Shown here piece after piece: positions 57,446-64,000 of a stretch of DNA of 64,000 nt. Under the pieces are notes generated by a model. It saw nothing but the letters and a program-made list of their open reading frames with translations. It was not told the DNA's origin and searched no databases. Both the position numbers and the translations under genes were made by a program. Position 1 is the first letter of the stretch. Each line of letters starts with the position of its first letter. The stretch is from Bifidobacterium erythrocebi (GTDB lineage Bacteria > Actinomycetota > Actinomycetes > Actinomycetales > Bifidobacteriaceae): assembly GCF_012932675.1 (NCBI RefSeq), contig NZ_JAAIIF010000006.1, positions 62,001-126,000 of the forward strand. The letters are read 5' to 3'.

Positions 57446-58278
57446 GCATCGAGATTCGTGATCTGGACATTACGGTCGGCTCGAAACGCATCGTGCACGA
57501 CGTGTCCATGGATATCGCCGACGGCGAGCGGGTCGGCCTGATCGGCTCGTCCGGGTCGGGCAAATCCATGATCGCCAAGGCGGTGATGGGATTGCTGCCC
57601 GAGACGGCGCGGGTGGGCGGTTCGATCGTGGCCGGCGGCAAGCAGCTGGTCGGGCTGGACGATACCGCCATGGCCGACCTGCGCGGACGGTATATGGGCA
57701 TGGTGTTCCAGAATCCGGCGGCGGCGCTGAACCCGGTGATGACGGTCGCCCAGCAGGTCGGCCTGCCGTTGTACCTGCATTACGACCTGTCGCTTGATGA
57801 GCGTGTCGAGCGTGTCAAGGCGATGCTCGACAAGGTCGGCCTGCCGCAGGATGCGCTGCTCAAATACCCGCATGAGCTGTCTGGCGGCCAGCAGCAGCGC
57901 GTCGGCATCGCCACCGCGCTCATCACGTCGCCGAAATTCATCATCGCCGACGAGCCGACCACGGCATTGGATTCGATCACGCAACGCCAGATCGTCGATC
58001 TGCTGACATCGCTGGTCGACGGTGCCGGCGCGTCGATGCTGTTCATCACCCACGATTTCGCCGTGTTGTCGCGCGCCACCACGCGCTGTTATGTGCTTGA
58101 CGGCGGTGCGATTGCCGAATCGGGCAGGACCGCCGACATACTGCACGATCCGCAGGGCGAACCCGCACGTCGATTGGTCGGTGCGGCGAGAATGCTCACG
58201 CTGCGGCGAGATGCGGAGGTCTCGACTCGTGGGTTTTCGGGCGTGACGGCCGCTGAGAGGAGCCATGACGATGAGTGA
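57442..58278 (+). CDS. ABC transporter ATP-binding protein, DppD/NikD type
   Basis: A 278-residue ATPase: Walker A GSSGSGKS, signature [12 protein letters not shown], Walker B FIIADEPTTALD. It lacks the C-terminal oligopeptide (HPY) domain of most DppD proteins, so it is closer in size to NikD. Overlaps the upstream gene by 4 nt (ATGA) and the next one by 14 nt. Confidence 0.92.
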   Translation: MSIEIRDLDITVGSKRIVHDVSMDIADGERVGLIGSSGSGKSMIAKAVMGLLPETARVGGSIVAGGKQLVGLDDTAMADLRGRYMGMVFQNPAAALNPVMTVAQQVGLPLYLHYDLSLDERVERVKAMLDKVGLPQDALLKYPHELSGGQQQRVGIATALITSPKFIIADEPTTALDSITQRQIVDLLTSLVDGAGASMLFITHDFAVLSRATTRCYVLDGGAIAESGRTADILHDPQGEPARRLVGAARMLTLRRDAEVSTRGFSGVTAAERSHDDE

Positions 58279-59047
58279 AACCGTGCTGCAGGGGCGGGGC
58301 ATCTGCAAGAGCTTCGGGACGAAACGAGACCGCCGGCAGGTGCTGTTCGACGTGGACATCGACGTGCGCGAGAGGGAGTGCCTGGCGATCATCGGCGCTT
58401 CGGGGTCGGGCAAATCGACATTGACGCGCGTGCTGTTCGGGCTGGAACCAGCCGATTCGGGTGAGATCACGTACCGTGGGCAACGGCTTTCGCCATCGCA
58501 CGACTCGGCGGCGAGCCGTGCACTGCGCGACGAGACCGGATTGGTGTTCCAGGACCCGTTCGGCTCGCTCGACCCGCGTTGGCGGGTGGCGCGTACGGTG
58601 GGGGAGCCGTTGAGGCTTCGACGTGACGGACCGGGCGATGACGAGATCGTCTCACGGGTCGATCGTGCGTTGCGTGCGGTCGGTCTTGATCCGAAGACGT
58701 TCGCCGCGCGATACCCCGTCGACCTGTCCGGAGGGCAGGCACAGCGTGTGGCCATCGCGCGCGCCATCGTGGCCGATCCGTGCATCATCCTCGCCGATGA
58801 GCCGATGAGCGCCATCGACGTGGCCGCCCGCGTTCGTATCCTTGATGCCTTTGCGGCCATCAGGCAGGCGAATCCCGGTATGTCGCTCGTCATGGTCTCT
58901 CATGATCTTGGCGTGGTGCAGCATATCGCCGACCGTGTGATGGTGTTGCATGACGGGCGGGTGGAGGAGAGTGGTCCGACCGCGCGGATCCTTGGCGACC
59001 CGCGTACCGCGTACACGCGCTCGCTGATCGAGGCCGCTTCGTTGTAG
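58265..59047 (+). CDS. ABC transporter ATP-binding protein, DppF/NikE type
   Basis: A 260-residue ATPase: Walker A GASGSGKST, signature [15 protein letters not shown], Walker B IILADEPMSAID. Last gene of the operon. Short form without the C-terminal HPY domain. GAGAGGAG lies before the ATG at 58265; MSET at 58271 is an alternative start. Confidence 0.92.
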   Translation: MTMSETVLQGRGICKSFGTKRDRRQVLFDVDIDVRERECLAIIGASGSGKSTLTRVLFGLEPADSGEITYRGQRLSPSHDSAASRALRDETGLVFQDPFGSLDPRWRVARTVGEPLRLRRDGPGDDEIVSRVDRALRAVGLDPKTFAARYPVDLSGGQAQRVAIARAIVADPCIILADEPMSAIDVAARVRILDAFAAIRQANPGMSLVMVSHDLGVVQHIADRVMVLHDGRVEESGPTARILGDPRTAYTRSLIEAASL

Positions 59048-59279
59048 CCAGGTTGTTGTTGCTGTAGGGTTGCTGTTGCCGTAGCTATGGCCGTAGGTCA
59101 TGCCGAACCATGGATGACCACATAGTGAGACACTTGGGAAAGCGTTGTTTTGCAGGTTGCCGGATGCGCGGGAATTCCAAGGCTTAGGGCATGCCCGCAG
59201 TGTGCCTGGCATCACCGGGTGAAAGGTTTTACGCGCCGGCGGCCAGGATGCTTCGGCGCACCGTTGTCGATACGCGTGC

Positions 59280-59285
59280 TACAGT
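59280..59285 (+). promoter_or_regulatory. -10 box (TACAGT) of the cysK leader transcript
   Basis: Ends 7 nt before the leader ORF ATG, so transcription would start at or next to that ATG. Confidence 0.55.
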
Positions 59286-59292
59286 ACGAACC

Positions 59293-59322
59293 ATGCATTT
59301 CATTTCATGTTGTTGTCGCTAA
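59293..59322 (+). CDS. Leaderless Cys-Cys-Cys leader peptide (candidate cysteine attenuator)
   Basis: A nine-codon ORF encoding MHFISCCCR then TAA. The TACAGT box lies 7 nt before the ATG, so the mRNA would be leaderless. Polycysteine leaderless ORFs act as cysteine-responsive attenuators in mycobacteria. The downstream genes here are cysteine/transsulfuration genes. Too short for gene callers. About 265 nt separate it from the cysK ATG. Confidence 0.6.
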   Translation: MHFISCCCR

Positions 59323-59587
59323 CCGACGCCTGGGGGCGCACGGTCAGTGACGCATAACTTGAAATAGAACGCATTCTTCGCGACAGCAGTCGTCGCAATC
59401 GGAATCACACGGTACCTGCGGAATCGGCATATCGGTTCCTTGGCCACGCATACGCATACCGCATATCGGCGGTACGATTCCGCAACACCTGGAACGCGAT
59501 ATTTCAGCAACACATGGTTTCTGCCCGTCCGCATCCGGACGTCGGTTCGCAAGAACAACACACACGAACCAACAGAAAGCAGCGACC

Positions 59588-60598
59588 ATGACCATCTACA
59601 ACAGCACCTCGGAACTCATCGGCAACACCCCGCTCATCCGTCTCAACCATGTGACCGACGGCATCAAGGCCACCATCGCGGCCAAGGTCGAATACTTCAA
59701 CCCCGGCGGCTCGTCCAAGGATCGCATCGCCGAGCGCATCGTCGACGCCGCCGAACGAAGCGGCGAGCTGAAGCCGGGCGGTGTGATCGTGGAACCGACC
59801 TCCGGCAACACCGGCGTCGGCCTGGCCATGGTCGCCCAGCAGCGTGGATACCGCGCGATCTTTACCATGCCTGACAAGGTTTCCGAAGCCAAGCGCGCAG
59901 TGTTGCGAGCCTATGGCGCCGAAGTGATCGTGACCCCCACCGACGCCGGTCCGAACGATCCGCGCTCCTACTATCAGGTCGCCGAACGTCTCGCGCAGGA
60001 GATCCCCGGAGGCTACCGTCCCAACCAGTACGACAATCCGAACGGACCGGAAAGCCACTACCACACCACCGGCCCGGAAATCTGGCAGGCCACCGACCAC
60101 AAGGTCACGCATTTCGTGGCCGGCATCGGCACCGGCGGCACCATCTCCGGCACCGGGCGCTATCTCAAGGAGGTGTCCGACGGCAAGGTGCAGGTGATCG
60201 GCTCCGACCCGGAAGGCTCCATCTACTCCGATCCGAGCGACGTGCACCAGTACAAGATCGAAGGCGTGGGCGAGGACTTCTACCCGAAGGCCTTCGACCG
60301 AGACCTGCCGGACGAGATCGTGCAGGTCGCCGACGCCGAGGCCTTCGAAATGACCCGTCGCCTCGCTGCCGAGGAAGGCCTGCTGGTCGGTGGATCGGCC
60401 GGCATGGCCGTCGTCTCCGCGGTGAAATACGCACGTAAGCACGATCTTGACGAGAACCAGACCGTCGTCGTACTGCTTCCCGATTCCGGGCGCAGCTACC
60501 TGGAGAAGATCTTCAACGACGACTGGATGCGCGCCAACGGATTCGGCGATGTGGTGGACCGCACCACCAAGCCGAGTCTCGCCGAACAGTACCTGTGA
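59588..60598 (+). CDS. cysK: Cystathionine beta-synthase / cysteine synthase family protein
   Basis: A 336-residue PLP enzyme of the fold-II beta-family. The PLP lysine is Lys44 in NPGGSSKDR, the substrate loop is EPTSGNTG (69-76), and GIGTGGTISGTGRYLKE binds phosphate. The segment SDPEGSIYS is typical of cystathionine beta-synthase rather than O-acetylserine sulfhydrylase. There are no CBS regulatory domains. With the following gene it would form reverse transsulfuration (homocysteine to cysteine), though cysteine synthase activity is also possible. Confidence 0.9.
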   Translation: MTIYNSTSELIGNTPLIRLNHVTDGIKATIAAKVEYFNPGGSSKDRIAERIVDAAERSGELKPGGVIVEPTSGNTGVGLAMVAQQRGYRAIFTMPDKVSEAKRAVLRAYGAEVIVTPTDAGPNDPRSYYQVAERLAQEIPGGYRPNQYDNPNGPESHYHTTGPEIWQATDHKVTHFVAGIGTGGTISGTGRYLKEVSDGKVQVIGSDPEGSIYSDPSDVHQYKIEGVGEDFYPKAFDRDLPDEIVQVADAEAFEMTRRLAAEEGLLVGGSAGMAVVSAVKYARKHDLDENQTVVVLLPDSGRSYLEKIFNDDWMRANGFGDVVDRTTKPSLAEQYL

Positions 60599-60710
60599 CG
60601 GCATGCGGATTCCCGAGCATCGCAAACGCAACCTCTCCACAGTCACTACAGACAATCAGTTCTTACACAACAACCAACCCAACGATTTCAACCAGCAAAG
60701 GACCAACATC

Positions 60711-61892
60711 ATGACCATCTCCACCAACACCGCAGCCCTCAACGCCTCCGCCCGCGCCACCCGCGCCATCCACGCAGGCCAGGAGCCCGATCCGACCACC
60801 GGCGCCGTGGTCACGCCGATCTACATGACCTCCACTTTCAAGCAGGACGGCGTCGGCGGTCTGCGCCACGGCTACGACTACAGCCGTTCCATCAACCCGA
60901 CCCGCAATTCCTTCGACGAGCAGCTCGCCAGCGTGGAAGGCGCGACATACGCGCTGAGCTTCTCCTCGGGCCTCGCCGCCATCGACGTGCTGCTGCGCTC
61001 CACCCTGAAGCCCGGCGACAACATCCTGCTCGGCAACGACGTGTACGGCGGCACCTACCGTCTGCTCTCCAAGGTGTTCGTGCCGTGGGGCATCGGCCTC
61101 GACGTGGTCGACATCACCGACACCGCAGCCGTGTCCGCCGCGCTCGCGAAGAAGCAGTACGCCTACATCTGGGTGGAGACCCCGTCCAACCCGCTGCTCA
61201 ACATCACCGACATCGCCGCCACCGCCGCCGTGGCGCACGCGCACGGCACCAAGGTCGTGGTGGACAACACCTTCGCCTCGCCGGTATTGCAGCATCCGCT
61301 GGACGACGGTGCCGACGTGGTGGTCTACTCCACCACCAAGTACATCGGCGGCCACTCCGACGTGGTCGGCGGCGCGGTCGTTCTGAATGATGAGGAGATC
61401 CGCGACGCCGTAGCGTTCCTGCAGAACGCCGCCGGTGCCGTGCCCTCGCCGTTCGACTCCTGGCTGGACATCCGCGGCCTCAAGACCCTCGACCTGCGCG
61501 TCAAGCAGCACAGCCGCAACGCGTTGAAGATCGCGCAGTGGCTGGAAACCCGCCCCGAAGTGGAGCGCGTATGGTACCCGGGCCTCGAATCGCACCCGGG
61601 CCACGAGATCGCGGCGCGCCAGATGCACGGCGGCTTCGGCGGCATGATCTCCATCCAGATCGCAGCCGGATTCGAAGCGGCCAAGAAGTTTGCCGGTGCC
61701 ACCGAGGTGTTCACCTTGGCGGAATCCCTGGGCGGTGTGGAATCCCTGATCGAGCATCCGGGTGCCATGACCCACGCCTCCGTGGCCGGCACCACGCTTG
61801 AGGTTCCCGCCAACCTGATCCGCCTGTCCGTCGGCCTGGAGGATGCGGACGACCTCATCGCCGATTTGGAGCAGGCGTTCGCGCAGATCTGA
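60711..61892 (+). CDS. metB: Cystathionine gamma-lyase/synthase (trans-sulfuration PLP enzyme)
   Basis: A 393-residue Cys/Met metabolism PLP enzyme. The PLP lysine lies in STTKYIGGHSD (about residue 210), and YSRSINPTRNSFDEQLASVEG and the ATEVFTLAESLGGVESLIEHPG motifs are present. AAAGGA lies 9 nt before the ATG. Synthase and lyase cannot be distinguished by motif alone; pairing with a cystathionine beta-synthase-like gene favours the lyase direction. Confidence 0.9.
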   Translation: MTISTNTAALNASARATRAIHAGQEPDPTTGAVVTPIYMTSTFKQDGVGGLRHGYDYSRSINPTRNSFDEQLASVEGATYALSFSSGLAAIDVLLRSTLKPGDNILLGNDVYGGTYRLLSKVFVPWGIGLDVVDITDTAAVSAALAKKQYAYIWVETPSNPLLNITDIAATAAVAHAHGTKVVVDNTFASPVLQHPLDDGADVVVYSTTKYIGGHSDVVGGAVVLNDEEIRDAVAFLQNAAGAVPSPFDSWLDIRGLKTLDLRVKQHSRNALKIAQWLETRPEVERVWYPGLESHPGHEIAARQMHGGFGGMISIQIAAGFEAAKKFAGATEVFTLAESLGGVESLIEHPGAMTHASVAGTTLEVPANLIRLSVGLEDADDLIADLEQAFAQI

Positions 61893-61991
61893 TTGCCGGG
61901 CCGATATTCCGATGCCGATTCCCGCGAAGTCCTGAGGGCGTGATTGCTCAAGTGCGGTTCTGAGGGCGGCAGTTGGATAGCTGGATAATAT

Positions 61992-62025
61992 GGGGGCTTG
62001 TCTTCTTTGAAGACGGCCCCTTTTT
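61992..62025 (+). terminator. Terminator after metB
   Basis: GGGGC-TTGTCTT pairs with AAGAC-GGCCCC with one bulge, followed by five T. Confidence 0.8.
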
Positions 62026-62107
62026 CGTGCCTGATGGGGATAGGAAGAGCACGGCCGCCGTTGACGTGTCTTAAAAATGGTGTGCAAGGAATAGGGGAAA
62101 GTACAAA

Positions 62108-62141
62108 GGTGGAACCACACAGCAAGATCGATGGTTCCACC
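62108..62141. other. Perfect 10-bp hairpin
   Basis: GGTGGAACCA and TGGTTCCACC around a 14-nt loop. Role unknown; it could be regulatory or the end of a degenerate element. Confidence 0.5.
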
Positions 62142-62420
62142 CTGTCAGGAGATACATCGGGAGATGCCGATGGTTGGGAAGAATCAGCATTGAGCGAATG
62201 CTCGGGAAAAGGAACTCCCCAACAGTTCGCATTATATGGGTGCGTGACCGTGCATAATCGGCATTTGTCGTTTTGCATGGTTTGCTGTTGTTTTTGCAGC
62301 GGTGGTGTCCACGTAGTGATACGAACCATGAGACAGTGTCGAAACGGTACCTGGCTGCGGTGTGCTGTGGCGGGGCTGGTTCGGCATTGCCGATCGAGTC
62401 ATATTGCGTGTTTTCCTTGT

Positions 62421-62612
62421 ATCTCGCCTATGTGTGGCAGATTTGCCCCCTTCTGTTTTGCTATCTCGCTTATCTGTGGCACCGAAACCGGGATACGCGA
62501 AGTACGAGCGTTGGAATTCCAACGCTCGTACTCGGCATATCGCGCGATACGTGCCACAGATAAGCGAGATAGCGATATCGAAAACCCGAAATCTGCCACA
62601 CGTAAGCGAAAT
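62421..62612. repeat. About 190-bp nested palindrome
   Basis: Symmetry centre at 62516/62517. A perfect 32-bp palindrome (62501-62532), a perfect 23-bp pair (62460-62482 with 62551-62573) and a perfect 12-bp pair (62433-62444 with 62589-62600) share the centre exactly. The arms also contain the motif TCGC-TTATCTGTGGCA with a degenerate copy further out. Confidence 0.9.
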
Positions 62613-62788
62613 AGGCCGCAGTTTTGCCACGTTCCGCGACTTATTTAGTCGTGTACCTCTGTGGGGTGTTAGCTTGTGAATGAGGGTCTTGATTGTCGTT
62701 TGGTGGAGTTTGTTTGCTGTTACTGGATAGTTGAGGAGTAGCGCGTGTCGTGGAATTGACATGCAGAGATGTGGGCGTTACTATGAGT

Positions 62789-62807
62789 GAAACGTTTCGA
62801 CGAAACG
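62789..62807. promoter_or_regulatory. LacI-type operator upstream of the LacI gene
   Basis: GAAACGTTTC (62789-62798) overlaps CGTTTCGACGAAACG (62793-62807), both palindromic with the CG-centred core typical of LacI-family sites. Suggests autoregulation of the downstream gene. Confidence 0.6.
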
Positions 62808-62979
62808 ATTCGATTCTGAATATTCAGTATTCGGCAATCGAAAAGTCAGTCTGAGACAAGTTGGTTCATGCCCTGTGGCGAAGCGGCTGGGGGTGTGTCC
62901 CGCTGTTGGTTGCCGGCACCCGTCTGCGCATGATGGAACACTGGCGGCATGGTTGTCGGGAATGATAGGAGAGTGTGAT

Positions 62980-64000
62980 ATGGCAGGCATTAAGGATGTG
63001 GCTCGTGCCGCTGGTGTGTCCGTCAGCACGGTTTCCTATGTGCTTTCCGGGAAACGTTCCATTTCCGCCAAGACCACCGGCAAAGTCATGGCTGCGGTGG
63101 AGAAGCTTGGCTATACGCCGGATGCCAGCGCCCGTAAAATGCGTGGCGTGCGCAATCAGATTATTGCATTGAGTGCACCGATTCGCGGCGACATCAATCA
63201 GGCGAAATACAACGCCTACTTCCTGCATACCGCTTGGCAGGCGAAGGACAGGGGCTATGACGTGCTTCTGCTGACCGGTGAGGATGCCGTGGGCGATCTT
63301 CGCCGTGTGACGCAGAGCAATCTGGTCGACGGTGTCGTGCTGCTCGATATCGAGGAGCACGACGATCGCGCGGCGGAGGCGGGATCGTACTCGAAGCCCT
63401 GCGTGGCCATCGGTCTTCCGAGCGAGCATAGCGAATGCGCGTGCGTGGATATCGATTTCGCCTTGGCGGGTCGGCAGGCCGCCGACTGCCTGTATGGCAA
63501 GGGGCGTCGCAATGTGGTGTTCCTGCGTGACAACGAGTCCGACTATGAGCGTGGTTCGGGGTATGTGCTGCTGTTTAGGGAAAGCCTGATGGCTCATGCC
63601 GAGGAGCTGGGGATGCGGATCGTCGAATCCTCCAAACATGCGTTCGGCCAGTTCGATGCCGCGGATTTCGTGCGCAATGTGTTCTGTACCGGGGATAGAC
63701 CGACCGCGATCATCAACCAGGCCAGCGCGAATGTGCTCAACCAGGTGCTTCAGGAAATGCAGGCCGTGGGCCTGTCCGTGCCCGGGGATGTGTCGGTGCT
63801 GTCGTGTGGGACGTATTTCGAGGGCGAGCTGATGACGCAGCCGATCACCGAAATGCCGGTTATGCCGCAGGAGCTCTGTTCCAAGGCGGTGGGATTGCTG
63901 GTGGATGCGATTGAACGGTACGTCGATATCAAGGGCGTGGTCGAGCTCTCGAAACCGGTGATGCGGTGTCGGGGCTCCGTTGCCGAGGTCGGCGTCGGGT
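62980..64000 (+). CDS. LacI-family transcriptional regulator (3'-truncated by window end)
   Basis: At least 340 residues, running off the window without a stop, so incomplete. N-terminal HTH MAGIKDVARAAGVSVSTVSYVLSGKR and hinge RKMRGVRNQ, then a sugar-binding-type domain (DGVVLLDIEEHD, IDFALAGRQAADCL, ISAPIRGDI-like start). AGGAGAG lies about 6 nt before the ATG. The genes it regulates lie beyond the window. The upstream operator fits autoregulation. Confidence 0.92.
   Translation, partial: MAGIKDVARAAGVSVSTVSYVLSGKRSISAKTTGKVMAAVEKLGYTPDASARKMRGVRNQIIALSAPIRGDINQAKYNAYFLHTAWQAKDRGYDVLLLTGEDAVGDLRRVTQSNLVDGVVLLDIEEHDDRAAEAGSYSKPCVAIGLPSEHSECACVDIDFALAGRQAADCLYGKGRRNVVFLRDNESDYERGSGYVLLFRESLMAHAEELGMRIVESSKHAFGQFDAADFVRNVFCTGDRPTAIINQASANVLNQVLQEMQAVGLSVPGDVSVLSCGTYFEGELMTQPITEMPVMPQELCSKAVGLLVDAIERYVDIKGVVELSKPVMRCRGSVAEVGVG

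Larger units (their letters stand above)
59048..59587 (+). other. Leader region of the transsulfuration genes
   Basis: 540 bp. The first 230 bp hold nothing recognisable apart from GTTGTTGCTGTAGGG-like simple repeats. The rest is the cysK leader: -10 box, CCC leader ORF and an inverted repeat TGCGGAATCG/CGATTCCGCA (59417-59426, 59475-59484). No T-rich terminator was seen. Confidence 0.7.
61893..62979 (+). other. Large gene-free region before the LacI gene
   Basis: 1087 bp. It holds the metB terminator, a GGTGGAACCA/TGGTTCCACC hairpin, the roughly 190-bp palindrome, and the LacI-type operator. Open frames over the palindrome (for example 61998-62648) mirror each other on the two strands and are judged non-coding. 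Confidence 0.75.

Noticed and set aside
61998..62648. Open frames on both strands encoding similar peptides over the palindrome
   Set aside because: The similarity follows from the inverted repeat itself. There is no ribosome-binding site or family match.

Overview
The window looks like a chromosomal segment of a Bifidobacterium. The evidence is a high-GC actinobacterial gene set (DivIVA-domain protein, DUF3052, DUF3107, DUF2342 zincin, VKOR, S16/PDZ-type protease, FtsEX), a methylerythritol-phosphate isoprenoid pathway, a SAM-VI-like leader in front of metK (a riboswitch class described from Bifidobacterium), a sucrose cassette of GH32 enzyme, sucrose/H+ symporter and LacI repressor, and a cystathionine beta-synthase/cystathionine lyase pair. 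No phage, IS transposase, CRISPR array or rRNA was seen. One tRNA (Val, anticodon UAC) is present. The species cannot be fixed from the sequence alone.

Layout. 1-12.6 kb: LysR regulator, patatin, murI, dapF, VKOR, PHP phosphoesterase, DUF3107, phosphotransferase, UvrD-like helicase, DUF2342 protein, S16 protease, DUF3052. 12.7-20.6 kb: tRNA-Val, then a plus-strand run divIVA-like / dxr / ispG / membrane alpha-beta hydrolase / recO / uppS, joining envelope growth with the MEP and undecaprenyl-phosphate pathways. 20.6-28.3 kb is the accessory-looking part: seven copies of a 50-bp palindromic repeat, an AbiEi-like/nuclease-like gene, a nucleoside hydrolase with low-complexity inserts, a lone solute-binding lipoprotein, a 37-residue methionine-rich ORF, a methyltransferase, the SAM-VI-like leader and metK, then a lone ABC permease. 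29.5-36.2 kb: sucrose genes cscA/cscB/cscR and ilvD. 36.3-45 kb: small membrane ORF, prfB, ftsE, ftsX, a CHAP cell-wall hydrolase, smpB, glmS and an RluA-type pseudouridine synthase. 45-50 kb: DUF349 protein, hisS, aspS. 50-59 kb: a four-gene glutamate-type ABC operon and a five-gene peptide/nickel-type ABC operon. 59-62 kb: transsulfuration genes preceded by a tiny Cys-Cys-Cys leader ORF. 62-64 kb: a roughly 190-bp palindrome and a LacI regulator cut by the window end.

The strongest candidates for undescribed biology are four. (1) The methionine-rich ORF at 25667-25780 (14 Met in 37 residues, strong Shine-Dalgarno, tandem hairpins from its stop codon) lies upstream of a SAM-dependent methyltransferase and metK. 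(2) The apparently leaderless ORF at 59293-59322 (MHFISCCCR) upstream of the cysteine/transsulfuration genes matches the logic of the polycysteine attenuators known in mycobacteria. (3) Eight dispersed 50-bp palindromes bracket both the metK block and the nuclease-like gene. (4) About a dozen genes carry a TANNNT hexamer 6-8 nt before the start codon, which suggests frequent leaderless transcription.

Start codons were chosen by ribosome-binding site or -10 spacing and family length. Paired intergenic hairpins, many between convergent genes, are listed as probable terminators.
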